NCBI GenBank assembly: GCA_903847405.1
Contig: CAINDP010000082.1
Location: 17,344-81,343 of the forward strand
Length of the DNA: 64,000 nt
Source of the DNA: an uncultured Myxococcales bacterium
GTDB lineage: Bacteria; Myxococcota_A; UBA9042; DTJE01
Reading direction: 5' to 3'
Both the position numbers and the translations under genes were made by a program. This document shows, piece after piece, positions 15,197-25,747 of this stretch. The notes beneath the pieces are model-generated. The model searched no databases. It was not told the origin of the DNA and saw only the letters and a list, made by a program, of their open reading frames with translations. The first letter of the stretch is position 1. Every line of letters begins with the position of its first letter.

Positions 15197-17494
15197 ATGA
15201 CCCGACGACCGGCATCCGTGGTTCGCCGTGCCATTCCGTGGGCCGCGATCCTGGCCCTGGCCGGAATCCTCCTGGCCCTGATCCCGGGGTTCGACATCCT
15301 GTCCTTCCATGCCTGCCTGGTGATGGCTCCGCTGCTGGCCATGGCGTCCGGCTCCCTGGCCGTGACGGCGGTGGCCGAGGCTCGCGAAGGGGGCCGGACC
15401 CTTCGGTCGGCGCGGGGCCGGGCCTTTGCGGCCGCGGGAATCCTGGCGCTGGTGCCCCTGGGGATCCTTTCGATCAGCGCCCTGTTCGCGGGTCCCTGCG
15501 ACTGGTGGTACGGGCTGGCGTTCTTCGCGGCGGGCCCCCTGGCGTCGGCGGTGCTGGCGGTGTGCGCCGGCCTGCTGATCGGCGTGGCGGTGCCCAGGCC
15601 GCGGTGGGCGTCGGCCGCGTGGTCCCTGGTGTTCGTGGCGACCTTCGTCCTGCCCCTGGTGGACCTGTATCGCCAGCCCGCGGTGTTCTTCTATGCGCCC
15701 TTCCTGGGGTACTTCCCGGGGCCCCTGTACGACGTGCGGTTGACGGTGGGCCCGGCGTACATTGCGTACCGGGGATTCTGCCTGGCGCTGGCGGGGGCTC
15801 TGTGGGCGCTGGCGGACGCGATCTCGTCGCCCGACCTGCGCCTTCGCGCGGACCGGCGGGCCCGCTGGTGGGCGCTGGCGGCCGCGGCGCTGGGCGTCGC
15901 CTGGGCCCTCTGGGCGCGGGCCGGGGACCTGGGCTTTCGGGAAACGCGTGCCGACGTCGAGTCGGTCCTGTCCGGGGAGGTCGCGGACGCGTGGTGCGTG
16001 ATCCGCCACGACCCCTCCGAGGCGCCGTCGCGCATGGCCCCGCTGCTGGGTGAATGCGGCTATCGCCACCGGCAGGCGGCGGCCTTCTTCGGGGTCGAAC
16101 CCCAGCCGCCGGTGCGGGTCAACCTGTACCGGGACGACGACCAGAAGGCGCGCCTGATGGGGGCCCGGAACGTCGAGATCGCCAAGCCCTGGCTGGGGGA
16201 AATCCACGTCGCCGGGGTGGCGCCCGGCGATCCGGTCCTGCTGCACGAAATCGCCCACGTGGTGGCGGGGCGCCTGGCGCCGGGGCTGCTGCGGCTGCCG
16301 GTGCGCCGGTGGGTCGTGCCCGACATGGCCCGCGTCGAGGGCCTCGCCGTGGCGTGTGCCTTCGCCGACGACGGCCCGTCCCCCCACGAATGGTCCCTGG
16401 CGATGGACCTGGCGGGCGTTTCAGTGGATCTGCCGGCTCTGTTCGGGCCGGCCTCCTTCCTGAACGCGGCGCCTTCGCGGGCCTACACGGTGGCCGGGTC
16501 CTTCATCGCGTTCCTGGGGGATGTCTACGGGCCCGAGGCGCTGCGGGCCGTGGCCGAGGGGCAATCCTTCGAGGGGGCCACCGGGTCCGCGTTGCCGGAC
16601 CTCGAGCGCGAGTGGCGGGCGTTCTTGAGGGACGTGGCGTCGGCCTCGGTGGACGCGGGGTTGCTGGCCCGGGCGTCGGGGCGCTTTTCGGGTCCGGGGG
16701 TGCTGGGCCGCCGGTGCGCCGTGGACGTGGCGCGGCTGGCCGGAAACGCCGCCGAGGCCGAGGCCCGGGGCGATTTCGACGGCGCCGAGACCTGCCTGAA
16801 GGCCGCCCTGCAGTACGCGCCGGGGGCGACGGGCCTGCGGCGGGTGCTGCTGCGCCTGAAGGCGAAGGCTGGCGACGCGTCGGGCGCGGCGGACCTTGCA
16901 GCCGGCCTCGCGGACGTGGGGGAGGACGATGACCCGCCGCCGATGCGCCTGGTGGACGTCGCGGACGTGCTGGCCCTGGCGGCCCGGGTCGCGGGCCGGG
17001 CGCCACCTCCCGACGTGGAACAGCGCTGGGTGCGGGCGCTGTTCGAACTGCCCCCGGGTGGCCCCGAAGCGCGGTCCGTGATCGCGCGTTTGCACGTTCT
17101 GGACCTGCCGATCCGTGCCCGGGACGCGGTGCTGGACGTGCTGTCCGGAGGCGGGCAGGACGCGGTGGACGCGGTGCTGTGCGCCGCGGCCGAGGTGCCG
17201 GACGACGCCCTCCTGCGCTACCTCGCCGGCCGCCTGCGGATTGGCGACGGACGTTTCGCAACCGCCCGGGACGACCTGGCTGCCGCGCTGGCCCTGGGAC
17301 TGCCCTCGGGACCCGGCGTCGACGGCGGCCATCCGTTCGATGCCGAGGCCTGGAAGTCCCTGGGCAAGGCCGCCACGTGGGCCGGGGATTCCGCCACTGC
17401 CCGATCGGCGCTGTCCCGCGCGCTGGACCTGGCGCCCTACGAAGGGGACCGCCTGGTGATCGAGGAGTACCTCGAACGTCTGGCCCGCCGCTGA
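15197..17494 (+). CDS. Membrane-anchored zinc metallopeptidase-like protein with C-terminal helical repeats
   Basis: A 765-residue protein. The first ~245 residues hold six or seven hydrophobic segments. A soluble part then carries HEIAH (His350, Glu351, His354) with Glu381 (RVEGLAVA) as a plausible third zinc ligand, the gluzincin/M1-type layout. The C-terminal part (about 510-765) is Ala/Leu-rich helix pairs resembling TPRs (EARGDFDGAETCLKAALQYAPGA; TARSALSRALDLAPYEGD). It is probably an envelope peptidase with its catalytic part outside the membrane. It starts 4 bp after larE and is probably co-transcribed, but the functional link is unclear. I recognise no named family. Confidence 0.75.
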   Translation: MTRRPASVVRRAIPWAAILALAGILLALIPGFDILSFHACLVMAPLLAMASGSLAVTAVAEAREGGRTLRSARGRAFAAAGILALVPLGILSISALFAGPCDWWYGLAFFAAGPLASAVLAVCAGLLIGVAVPRPRWASAAWSLVFVATFVLPLVDLYRQPAVFFYAPFLGYFPGPLYDVRLTVGPAYIAYRGFCLALAGALWALADAISSPDLRLRADRRARWWALAAAALGVAWALWARAGDLGFRETRADVESVLSGEVADAWCVIRHDPSEAPSRMAPLLGECGYRHRQAAAFFGVEPQPPVRVNLYRDDDQKARLMGARNVEIAKPWLGEIHVAGVAPGDPVLLHEIAHVVAGRLAPGLLRLPVRRWVVPDMARVEGLAVACAFADDGPSPHEWSLAMDLAGVSVDLPALFGPASFLNAAPSRAYTVAGSFIAFLGDVYGPEALRAVAEGQSFEGATGSALPDLEREWRAFLRDVASASVDAGLLARASGRFSGPGVLGRRCAVDVARLAGNAAEAEARGDFDGAETCLKAALQYAPGATGLRRVLLRLKAKAGDASGAADLAAGLADVGEDDDPPPMRLVDVADVLALAARVAGRAPPPDVEQRWVRALFELPPGGPEARSVIARLHVLDLPIRARDAVLDVLSGGGQDAVDAVLCAAAEVPDDALLRYLAGRLRIGDGRFATARDDLAAALALGLPSGPGVDGGHPFDAEAWKSLGKAATWAGDSATARSALSRALDLAPYEGDRLVIEEYLERLARR

Positions 17495-17495
17495 T

Positions 17496-17549
17496 AAGTG
17501 GGACAGTCACCCTTTCTCGCGTGAGAAAGTGGGACAGTCACCCTTTTCG
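17496..17549 (+). repeat. Two tandem REP-like repeats left of the transposase gene
   Basis: Two direct copies of AAGTGGGACAGTCACCC followed by TTTC, at 17496-17520 and about 17525-17549. The junction TTTCTC-GCGT-GAGAAA is an inverted repeat. A half copy (GACAGTCAC) follows at 17548-17557. This is the sister form (GTCACCC) of the GACACC repeats elsewhere. Together with the inverted copy at 18371 it brackets the RAYT gene. Confidence 0.85.
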
Positions 17550-17677
17550 ACAGTCACATGCTTGATGTAACTACTTGTATTTACGTTAGACAATCTCAAT
17601 TCGACATCGGCAATCGAATCGCTGCCGAATCAATTTGCCTCTTCGCTCGATAGACAGGTGGGAGAGAGGAGGAAGCA

Positions 17678-18343
17678 ATGTCCAGAACCGCCCGCGTTGT
17701 CGTGACCGGATGCCCCCACCATGTGACCCAGCGCGGAAACTATCGCCAGCCCGTATTCGAGTGCGATGCCGACCGCTGGAGGTACCTCGATCTTCTGAAC
17801 ATTGCTGCGGCGGAAGGGGATATCGATGTTCTGGCGTGGTGCCTGATGGACAACCACGTGCATCTGGTCGTTGTCCCACGGAATCCTGAGTCAATCGCCC
17901 GTTTCCTGGGCCTGGTGAACGGTCGATATGCCTGGGAGGTTCATCGGCGTTCAGGTCGCAGTGGGCATTTTTGGCAGGGGCGGTTCCATTCATGTCCCCT
18001 GGATGATTCCCACTTCCTTGCCGCAGTTCGGTACGTGGAACTCAATCCCGTTCGGGCGGGATTGGTGGCTCGTGCCTGGGACTATCCATGGTCCAGCGCG
18101 CGCGCCCACGTTCTGGGGGTGTATCCCGAACCGCTGCATAGGACGCCTCTGCTCGAAGCCGAGACACGGGACTGGAAGGCGTTCCTTGATGCCTCGTCGG
18201 GCGACGACATGGAGAGCGCTGTTCGACGATCCACGGCAGTTGGCATGCCGGCGGGGGACACCGGATTCCGCGATCGACTGGAACAGGAACTCGGACGTCC
18301 CCTGCGAATTCGACCGCCCTGGAGGCCCCGGAAATCCGCCTGA
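17678..18343 (+). CDS. REP-associated tyrosine transposase (Y1/HUH family)
   Basis: A 221-residue IS200/RAYT-type single-strand DNA transposase. It has the N-terminal PHHVTQRGNYRQPVF block, the HUH motif DNHVHLVV (His60, His62) and the catalytic Tyr119 in RYVELNPVRAGLV, with the family's FWQGRF and YPWSSARAH motifs. RAYTs are domesticated transposases thought to move or process REP sequences, and REP copies lie on both sides in inverted orientation. Codon use and GC are lower than in neighbours, and the 17555-17640 leader is AT-rich, consistent with transfer. ATG 17678 follows GGAGAGAGGAGG. The protein appears intact. Confidence 0.93.
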   Translation: MSRTARVVVTGCPHHVTQRGNYRQPVFECDADRWRYLDLLNIAAAEGDIDVLAWCLMDNHVHLVVVPRNPESIARFLGLVNGRYAWEVHRRSGRSGHFWQGRFHSCPLDDSHFLAAVRYVELNPVRAGLVARAWDYPWSSARAHVLGVYPEPLHRTPLLEAETRDWKAFLDASSGDDMESAVRRSTAVGMPAGDTGFRDRLEQELGRPLRIRPPWRPRKSA

Positions 18344-18370
18344 GCCGACACCAGTCCCCGCGATTCCCGC

Positions 18371-18395
18371 GGAAAGGGTGACTGTCCCACTTTCC
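18371..18395 (-). repeat. REP-like repeat, inverted copy right of the transposase gene
   Basis: GGAAAGGGTGACTGTCCCAC followed by TTTCC. This is the reverse complement of the two copies left of the RAYT gene, so the gene is bracketed by oppositely oriented REPs, as is usual for RAYT loci. The outer GGAAA/TTTCC can pair. Confidence 0.85.
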
Positions 18396-18454
18396 GTGAT
18401 ACCGGAAGGCCACGGAAGCTTCCGTGAGAACAGGTCTGTGGTTCTCGGCTTTCC

Positions 18455-18480
18455 GGAAATCGGTGTCTGTCCCCATTTTC
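18455..18480 (-). repeat. REP repeat copy (GACACC form, reverse orientation)
   Basis: GGAAATCGGTGTCTGTCCCC followed by ATTTTC, the reverse complement of the copies at 13681 and 48228. It shows that both REP forms sit beside the single RAYT gene. Confidence 0.85.
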
Positions 18481-18691
18481 TGTTCCCATTGTTCCGGACC
18501 CATTGTTCACTGGACATCCTCCATAACGCTGCGTTTTCGGGCGTGAACTTGGTCAAGCCGCCCTTTCTTGGCTAAGGTGTCGACTCACGTTGATGTGCCC
18601 CGTTGGGGGGATTCAAGTCCGCGCCGACATCGGGCATCCGGCTCGGTTGTCGAAAATGACAATGAAACAACTTGTCCCTGGAGGTTCATCC

Positions 18692-21600
18692 ATGCGTTTC
18701 TCAAGGGCGATCCTGACCCTCTGTGCCGTCTTCCTGGCGATGTTGACAGTTCGGCCAGCCTCGGCCGCCCCGGTCCTCCGCCACCAGGTGGACCAGAAAG
18801 GCGACTTCAGCCTGATCGGCAATACCCTGGGCTACGACTGCGGCAGCGGATCGACCCCCGTCGTGGGCACCGTGGGCGCCTGCGGAACCAACGCCACCGA
18901 CGACACGGGGATCGACATCCTGTGGAACGCGGACAGCCCTGCATCGGGCCAGGCGGTGGCGAACAACACGGTGACCGTGGCAAACAGCCGATCCACGGCG
19001 GTCCTGAAACTGCCGGCGGGCGCATCCGTGACCTACGCGCGGCTGTACTGGAGCGCCTTTCGCGCCAGCGCCGACAACGCTGCGGTGATCACGGTCCCAT
19101 CGACGGGCGGCACGCAGAATGTGACCGCCGATGCGACGTGGACCGCCACCGACCCTTCGGACGGAACCCGCCAGTACTACCAGGCGACGGCGGACATCAC
19201 GGCCTTCGTGCAGCAGCAGGGCCCCACGGCCTACCGGGTCAGCGGCGTGAACATGACCTCGCCCATCAACCTGTCCGAGGAAGTGGCCTACTCGGCCTGG
19301 ACGCTGGTGGTGTTCTACGCAGATTCCACGCAGCCCCTGCGCAACCTGGCAATCTTCGATGGCCTGGACATCGTGAACCAGGATGTGGACGCATCGGCGA
19401 CCCTGTCGGGCTTCCAGGTCCCGGTCGCGGGCTTCGACGCCAAACTGGGCGTCATCGCGTATGAAGGCGATGGCAGCGTGACCGGCGATGCCCTCGTGTT
19501 CAATGGAAACACTCTTTCCGACGCCCAGAACCCGGCCAACAACTTCTTCAACGGCAGCCGGTCCTGGCTGGGTGCCGCGGTGACCGTGCCCGGCGATCTG
19601 CCCCAGATGAGCGGCGCCTCCAGCAGCATGCAGGGCGTGGATTTCGACGTGGTCAACGTGACGGCCTATGTGGCAGCGGGCAGCACCTCGGCAACCATCA
19701 GCGCCACGTCCAGCCGGGACGTGTACCTCCTGGGCGCCTTCATCACGTCGGTTTCGACCTTGAAGCCGGACCTGTCCGCCACCGACAAGACCGTCACCGA
19801 CGTGAACGGCGGCACCGTGCTGATCGGCGATCCGTTGGAATACGTGGTTAGCACGACGAACGCTGGGACGGATCCGTCCGTGGGTACGGTCCTGACGGAC
19901 GTGATCCCTGCGGGCACGACCTACGTCCCCGGGTCGCTGAAGATCCTGACGGGCGCCAACGCCGGCACCAAGACCGACGCGGCGGGGGACGACCAGGGCG
20001 AGTACGTCGCCGCGACCCGCACCTTGACCGTTCGCCTGGGCACGGGCGCCAACGCGACGCAGGGCGGCACCCTGGTCATCGGGGCCAGTACGTCGCTGTC
20101 GTTCCGGGTCACCTATGACGGCACGGTCGCGGGCACAATCACCAATCAGGCGGTCATCCAGGGGTCAGGCCAGAACGGCGCGCCTCCTGCGGACTGGGAT
20201 TCCGACGGCAACGGAACGGGCGGCGGCACGCCCCCCACCACGATCGACCCCGACACCGACGGCGACGGGATCCTGGATTCCGCGGACAACTGCCCGACCG
20301 TGGCGAACGCGACCCAGGAAGACCTGGACCAGGACGGCCAGGGCGACGCCTGCGACCTGGACATCGACGACGACGGCGTGGCGAACACCCTGGACAACTG
20401 CCCCAGGAACGCGAACCCGCTGCAGGAGGACCTGGACATCGACGACGTTGGCGACGTCTGCGATCCGGACATCGACGGTGACGGCGACCTGAACGGGACC
20501 GACTGTGCCCCGCGGAACGCGGCCGTCCATCACGGCGCCACCGAAACCTGCAACAACGAGGACGACAACTGCAACGGGAGCGTCGATGAGGGCCTGGGCT
20601 CGGTGCCCAGCACCTGCGGCACCGGCGCCTGCGTCCGGGCCGGCGTGGTGAGTTGCGTCGGCGGCGTGTACACCGACTCCTGCGTGTCCGGCGTGCCCGG
20701 CCTTTCGGACGCGACCTGCGACGGCGTGGACGACAACTGCAACGGCAGCACCGACGAAGGCTACGTGGGGACCGCGACTGCTTGCGGGGTCGGCGCCTGC
20801 GCCCGAGTCGGCGTCCGGGTCTGCGTGAACGGCGACCTGGCGGACACCTGCAGTCCCGGCGCCCCTGCGCCCAGCGACGCGACCTGCGACGGCGTGGACG
20901 ACAACTGCAACGGCCAGGCGGACGAAGGCTATGTCCCCACGGCGACCTCCTGCGGCGTGGGCGCCTGCGAACGCCAGGGCTTCATCCAGTGCGTGGCTGG
21001 TGTTCAGGTCAGCGACTGCATCGGCGGCCTTCCGGTGGCCAGCGACACGACCTGCAACGGCGTGGACGAGGACTGCAACGGCGTGCTGGACGACGGGTAC
21101 GCTCCCGTGCCCAGCAGTTGCGGCACCGGCGCCTGCGCGGCGACCGGCAGCGTGGTGTGCTTCCTGGGCGCGCCGCTGGACCTGTGCGAGCCCGGCTTCC
21201 CGGTCGCCGCGACCGACACGACCTGCGACGGCGTGGACGACGACTGCAACGGCGGCACGGACGACGGGTATATCGCGACGCTGACCGAGTGCGGCGTGGG
21301 CGCCTGCGCGGCGGAAGGCCTGACGACCTGCGTGGCGGGCGTCGAAACGGACGGTTGCGCACCCGGCCAGCCGGCCCTGGCGGACACGACCTGCGACGGT
21401 ATCGACGACGATTGCAACGAATCCGTCGACGACGGGTACGTGGCGGTGGCCAGTTCCTGCGGCACCGGCGCCTGCGCGGCGACCGCGACGGTGGTGTGCT
21501 TCTTCGGCGCGCCGCTGGACCTGTGCGAACCCGGCTTCCCGGTCGCCGCGACCGACACGACCTGTGACGGCGTGGACGACGACTGCAACGGCGGCACCGA

Positions 21601-24600
21601 CGACGGGTACGTCGGGACGGCAACCGCCTGCGGCACCGGCGCCTGCGCGGCGACGGGCGCCCTGGCCTGCGTCGGCGGCGACGTGGTGGACACGTGCGAG
21701 GCCGGAACCTTCACCAGTGACGCCAACTGCAACGGCATCGACAACGATTGCGACGGCGTGACGGACGACGAATACGTCCCGACGGAAACAGCCTGCGGCG
21801 TGGGCGCCTGCGCCCGTGCCGGAACCCTGGCCTGCCAGCAGGGCGACCTGGTGGACTCGTGCGCACCCGGCACGCCGGCCGCCGACACGACCTGCAACGG
21901 CGCGGACGAGGACTGCGACGGGACCGCGGACGACGGGTACGTCCCGACGGCCACGGCCTGTGGCGTGGGCGCCTGCGCCGCGGTGGGCGTGCTGGCCTGC
22001 ACCAACGGCCTGCGGGTGGACACCTGCCTGACCGGGATCGCGGTCACGGAAACCTGCAACGGCCTGGACGACAACTGCAACGGCCGGACCGACGAGGGGT
22101 TCGTGGATACCGACGAGGACGGGCTGGCCGACTGCGTGGACCCGGACCTGGACGACGATGACATCCCCAACGGCGACGACAACTGCCCGACGGTGGCGAA
22201 CCCGGACCAGGCGGACCTGGACGAGGACGGCCTGGGCGACGCCTGCGACGACGATCTGGACGGGGACGAGGTCCCGAACGTGCAGGACAACTGCCCGCGC
22301 ACGTTCAACACGGACCAGGTGGACACCGACCGCGACGGCGTCGGCGACGCCTGCACCGACGACTGGGACGGCGACGGCGTGCTGAACGGCGACGACAACT
22401 GCCCGCTGGTGGCCAACCCGGACCAGGCGGACCTGGACGACAACGGCGTGGGCGACGCCTGCGACGGCGACAAGGACGGCGACGGCATCCTGGACGGGGA
22501 GGACAACTGCCCGACCGTGGTCAACCCGGAGCAGGAGGACCAGGACGACGACGGCCTGGGCGACGCCTGCGATCCGGACCGCGATGGCGACGGGATTCCC
22601 AACGTCGAGGACAACTGCCCGACCGTGCGCAACGCAGGACAGGCCGACGGCGATCGCGACGGGATCGGCGACGCCTGCGATCCGGACCGTGACGGCGACG
22701 GCATCTTCGAGGACGGCGACGGCAGCGGGGTCCCGGGGGACCATCCCTGCGCCGCGGGCCAGGCGACGGAATGCGACGACAACTGCCCGGACACCGCGAA
22801 CGCGGACCAGGCGGACCAGGACAAGGACGGCCTGGGCGACGCCTGCGACGACGACGTCGACGGCGACGGCGTGCCGAACGGCGACGACAACTGCCCGCTG
22901 GTGGCCAACCCGGACCAGGCGGATCTGGACGAAAACGGCGTCGGCGATGCCTGCGATGGCGACAAGGACGGGGATGGCATCCCGGATGCGACGGACAACT
23001 GTCCGACCGTGAAGAACGCCGATCAGCCGGACCTGGACAAGGACGGCCTGGGCGACGCCTGCGACGACGACTGGGATGGCGACGGGATCCTGAACGACGC
23101 CGACAACTGCCCGACGGTGAAGAACGCGGACCAGGCGGACACGGACCGCGACGGCAGGGGGGATGCCTGCGACTCCGTCGACCTGCCCGACGGCGACGGG
23201 GACGGGATCCCGGACCTCTACGACAACTGCCCGACCACCGTCAACGCCGACCAGCGGGATCTGGACCGGGACGGGAAGGGCGACGCCTGCGACGACGACG
23301 TCGACGGCGACGGGGTGGCGAACGCGGCGGACAACTGCCCGTGGACCGTCAACCCGGCCCAGGTCGACACCGGGGCCAACGGCGTGGGCGACGCTTGCGA
23401 CGACCGCGATGGCGACGGCGTCGGCGACCTCGACGACAACTGCCCGGACACGGCGAATTCCAACCAGCGGGACCTGGACCTGGACCGGAAGGGCGATGTC
23501 TGCGACGACGACGCCGACGGCGACGGGGTGGCGAACGCGGTCGACAACTGCCCCTGGACGGCCAACCGCGACCAGAAGGACACGGCGGGGACGGGCGAGG
23601 GCGATGTCTGCAGCGGCGACGTGGACGGCGACGGGGTGGCCAACGCGGCCGACAACTGCCCGAAGCTGCCCAACGCCGCACAGAAGGATCTGGACGACGA
23701 CGGCGTGGGCGACCTCTGCCAGACCACGGGGGTTTCCCTGACCGGCGGCATGTGCAGCGGGTCGCCGGTGGCCCCGGCGTCGGGCATCCCCGGCGTGGCG
23801 CTGATCCTGGGCCTGCTGGCGGCGGCGTGGCTGCTGGCGCGGCGCTCCCTGCGCCCCCGGGCGGGCGTGACGGCGGCGATCCTGGTCGCGACCGTGGCCG
23901 GGGCGTTCCCGGGCGCGGCGCGTGCCCAGGAAATCAACGTGCAGTCCTTCGAGATTTCGCCCTTCCGCCAGGACCTGATCACGGTGGGCAAGGGCTTTGC
24001 CCGGGACCAGTGGGAATGGAACGTCGGCGTGATGCTGGAGTACCAGAACGACCCGCTGGTCCTGCGCAGCCTGAAGACCGGCGACGTGTTCCGCAACGTG
24101 GTCCAGGACCAGCTCAGCGCCCATGTCTTTGGCGCCGTGGCCCTGCTGCCGTTCCTGGACGTGGGCCTGGTGCTGCCGGTCATCGCCTGGCAGCGGGGCG
24201 ACGGCCTGCCCGGCCAGTCGTCCCCGAAGTCGGCGGGCGTGGGCGACCTGCGCCTGCACCTGCGCTTCATGATGTTCCAGACCGCCAACAAGCTGTTCAG
24301 TCTGTCCCTGACCCCGGTCCTGACGTTCCCTACCGGGCGCCAGATCGACCGCTACATGGGCGCCTCCACGGTCACGATCACGCCCTGGCTGAACGCGGGC
24401 CTGGAGTGGGCCCGGGCGGGTCTGGCCCTGAACCTGGGGTACCGCCCCCTGGCCAACGAGCGCGTGTACGACCTGACCATCGGTGACCAGTTCCTGTGGC
24501 GCCTGGGCGGCTGGGTGGGCCTGATGAAGCCCGTGCAGGGGCGCAGCAAGCTGGACCTGATCGCGGAACTGGACGGCGCCGTCAGCGTGATGGAAAAACT

Positions 24601-25705
24601 GGATGCGGCGAACCAGCATCCCATCGAGGTGATCGGCGCCCTGCGGTACCGGCCGACCTGCAGTGTGGATCTGACGGCGGGCGCGGGCGCGGGCGTGACC
24701 CGCGGCTATGCCAGCCCCGACTATCGACTGTTCGCGGGCCTGAACGTCGGCGGGTGTCCGACGCAGGCCCCGGCGGACCGGGACAAGGACGGCATCGTCG
24801 ATGCGGTGGACCGCTGCCCGGACATTCCCGAGGACAAGGACGCCTTCCAGGACGAGGACGGCTGCCCCGACGCGGACAACGACGGGGACGGCGTCTGCGA
24901 TCCGTGGGTGGTCGAAAAGGGCCTGTCGGAAACGTACAAGGGCGCCTGCCAGGGGACCGACCAGTGCCCGGACGTGGCCGAGGACAAGGACGGCTTCCAG
25001 GATCAGGACGGCTGCCGCGATGCGGATAACGACGGGGACGGCATCTGCGACCCGTGGGTGGCCGAAAAGGGTCTGTCGGGCCAGTATCAGGGCACCTGCC
25101 GCGGCACGGACAAGTGCCCGGACGCGGCCGAGGACAAGGACGGCTTCCAGGACGAGGACGGCTGCCCGGACGCGGACAACGACGGCGACGGGATCTGCGA
25201 CCCGTGGGTGGCCGCGAAGGGCCTGTCGGACACGTACAAGGCGACCTGCCGCGGCACGGACAAGTGCCCGGATCAGCCCGAAACGGTCAACGGCGTGGAC
25301 GACGACGACGGTTGCCCGGACGCGCTGGCCCGCGTCGAGGGCAAGAAGATCATCATCCTGGACAAGATCTACTTCGACTTCGACAAGGCCACGATCCAGG
25401 CCCGCAGCCTGCCCGTGGTGGACGCCGTGCAGAAGATCCTGAAGGAGCATCCCGAAATCACGAAGGTCCGGTGCGAGGCCCACACGGATTCCAAGGGGTC
25501 GGCGGGATACAACCAGGGCCTGTCCCAGCGGCGCGCCGCCGCGGTGGTCAAGGCGCTGGTCGATGGCGGGATCGACAAGGCGCGGCTGGCCGGCCAGGGT
25601 TTCGGCGGCTCCAGGCCGCTGGTCAAGCCTGAAAAGACCGACGAGGACCGCCAGCAGAACCGCCGCGTCGAGTTCGTGATCGTGGAGTCGGGCGAGGCCC
25701 GGTAG
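18692..25705 (+). CDS. Giant surface protein: adhesin-like/MopE/TSP3 half fused to an OmpA outer-membrane half
   Basis: A 2337-residue protein. Order: signal peptide (1-26, ending ASAA); beta-sandwich region (27-355); DUF11-like module (357-503); two thrombospondin type 3 repeats; ten Cys-rich MopE-like metal-binding units with core [16 protein letters not shown] (about 600-1150); about sixteen calcium-type TSP3 repeats, DxDGDGxxxxxDNCP (1153-1683). Then CSGSP, a hydrophobic helix and ARRSLRPR (1693-1727), like a MYXO-CTERM anchor, followed at once by a second signal-like segment ending AARA-QE (about 1747). The rest is a predicted beta-barrel (1747-2027), three Cys-bearing TSP3-like units and a C-terminal OmpA peptidoglycan-binding domain ([18 protein letters not shown]). 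ATG 18692 follows GGAGG. It resembles receptor plus OmpA partner pairs such as TraA/TraB, an inference only. Confidence 0.85.
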   Translation: MRFSRAILTLCAVFLAMLTVRPASAAPVLRHQVDQKGDFSLIGNTLGYDCGSGSTPVVGTVGACGTNATDDTGIDILWNADSPASGQAVANNTVTVANSRSTAVLKLPAGASVTYARLYWSAFRASADNAAVITVPSTGGTQNVTADATWTATDPSDGTRQYYQATADITAFVQQQGPTAYRVSGVNMTSPINLSEEVAYSAWTLVVFYADSTQPLRNLAIFDGLDIVNQDVDASATLSGFQVPVAGFDAKLGVIAYEGDGSVTGDALVFNGNTLSDAQNPANNFFNGSRSWLGAAVTVPGDLPQMSGASSSMQGVDFDVVNVTAYVAAGSTSATISATSSRDVYLLGAFITSVSTLKPDLSATDKTVTDVNGGTVLIGDPLEYVVSTTNAGTDPSVGTVLTDVIPAGTTYVPGSLKILTGANAGTKTDAAGDDQGEYVAATRTLTVRLGTGANATQGGTLVIGASTSLSFRVTYDGTVAGTITNQAVIQGSGQNGAPPADWDSDGNGTGGGTPPTTIDPDTDGDGILDSADNCPTVANATQEDLDQDGQGDACDLDIDDDGVANTLDNCPRNANPLQEDLDIDDVGDVCDPDIDGDGDLNGTDCAPRNAAVHHGATETCNNEDDNCNGSVDEGLGSVPSTCGTGACVRAGVVSCVGGVYTDSCVSGVPGLSDATCDGVDDNCNGSTDEGYVGTATACGVGACARVGVRVCVNGDLADTCSPGAPAPSDATCDGVDDNCNGQADEGYVPTATSCGVGACERQGFIQCVAGVQVSDCIGGLPVASDTTCNGVDEDCNGVLDDGYAPVPSSCGTGACAATGSVVCFLGAPLDLCEPGFPVAATDTTCDGVDDDCNGGTDDGYIATLTECGVGACAAEGLTTCVAGVETDGCAPGQPALADTTCDGIDDDCNESVDDGYVAVASSCGTGACAATATVVCFFGAPLDLCEPGFPVAATDTTCDGVDDDCNGGTDDGYVGTATACGTGACAATGALACVGGDVVDTCEAGTFTSDANCNGIDNDCDGVTDDEYVPTETACGVGACARAGTLACQQGDLVDSCAPGTPAADTTCNGADEDCDGTADDGYVPTATACGVGACAAVGVLACTNGLRVDTCLTGIAVTETCNGLDDNCNGRTDEGFVDTDEDGLADCVDPDLDDDDIPNGDDNCPTVANPDQADLDEDGLGDACDDDLDGDEVPNVQDNCPRTFNTDQVDTDRDGVGDACTDDWDGDGVLNGDDNCPLVANPDQADLDDNGVGDACDGDKDGDGILDGEDNCPTVVNPEQEDQDDDGLGDACDPDRDGDGIPNVEDNCPTVRNAGQADGDRDGIGDACDPDRDGDGIFEDGDGSGVPGDHPCAAGQATECDDNCPDTANADQADQDKDGLGDACDDDVDGDGVPNGDDNCPLVANPDQADLDENGVGDACDGDKDGDGIPDATDNCPTVKNADQPDLDKDGLGDACDDDWDGDGILNDADNCPTVKNADQADTDRDGRGDACDSVDLPDGDGDGIPDLYDNCPTTVNADQRDLDRDGKGDACDDDVDGDGVANAADNCPWTVNPAQVDTGANGVGDACDDRDGDGVGDLDDNCPDTANSNQRDLDLDRKGDVCDDDADGDGVANAVDNCPWTANRDQKDTAGTGEGDVCSGDVDGDGVANAADNCPKLPNAAQKDLDDDGVGDLCQTTGVSLTGGMCSGSPVAPASGIPGVALILGLLAAAWLLARRSLRPRAGVTAAILVATVAGAFPGAARAQEINVQSFEISPFRQDLITVGKGFARDQWEWNVGVMLEYQNDPLVLRSLKTGDVFRNVVQDQLSAHVFGAVALLPFLDVGLVLPVIAWQRGDGLPGQSSPKSAGVGDLRLHLRFMMFQTANKLFSLSLTPVLTFPTGRQIDRYMGASTVTITPWLNAGLEWARAGLALNLGYRPLANERVYDLTIGDQFLWRLGGWVGLMKPVQGRSKLDLIAELDGAVSVMEKLDAANQHPIEVIGALRYRPTCSVDLTAGAGAGVTRGYASPDYRLFAGLNVGGCPTQAPADRDKDGIVDAVDRCPDIPEDKDAFQDEDGCPDADNDGDGVCDPWVVEKGLSETYKGACQGTDQCPDVAEDKDGFQDQDGCRDADNDGDGICDPWVAEKGLSGQYQGTCRGTDKCPDAAEDKDGFQDEDGCPDADNDGDGICDPWVAAKGLSDTYKATCRGTDKCPDQPETVNGVDDDDGCPDALARVEGKKIIILDKIYFDFDKATIQARSLPVVDAVQKILKEHPEITKVRCEAHTDSKGSAGYNQGLSQRRAAAVVKALVDGGIDKARLAGQGFGGSRPLVKPEKTDEDRQQNRRVEFVIVESGEAR

Positions 25706-25747
25706 CGCCCGCCCGCCGGCACCCCACCCGCACCCCGCCGCCGCCTT

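Larger units (their letters stand above)
18344..18691 (+). other. Intergenic region right of the transposase gene
   Basis: No gene is seen. It contains the inverted REP at 18371, a second REP at 18455, a degraded REP-like stretch (CCCATTGTTCCGGACCCATTG) to about 18510 and a possible promoter for the giant gene (TTGGTC near 18549, TAAGGT near 18573), which is weak. The strong ribosome site GGAGG at about 18680 serves the next gene. Confidence 0.6.

Noticed and set aside
20490..22100. Regular ~170-bp repeats that could be read as a CRISPR-like or satellite array
   Set aside because: They lie in frame within a protein and encode MopE-like units with conserved Cys and Asp; unit size and lack of identical repeats exclude CRISPR.
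20165..25483. A 1772-codon open frame on the minus strand across the giant surface gene
   Set aside because: It is antisense to clear TSP3, MopE and OmpA coding sequence and gives low-complexity Val/Ala/Arg text. Long antisense frames are expected at this GC level.
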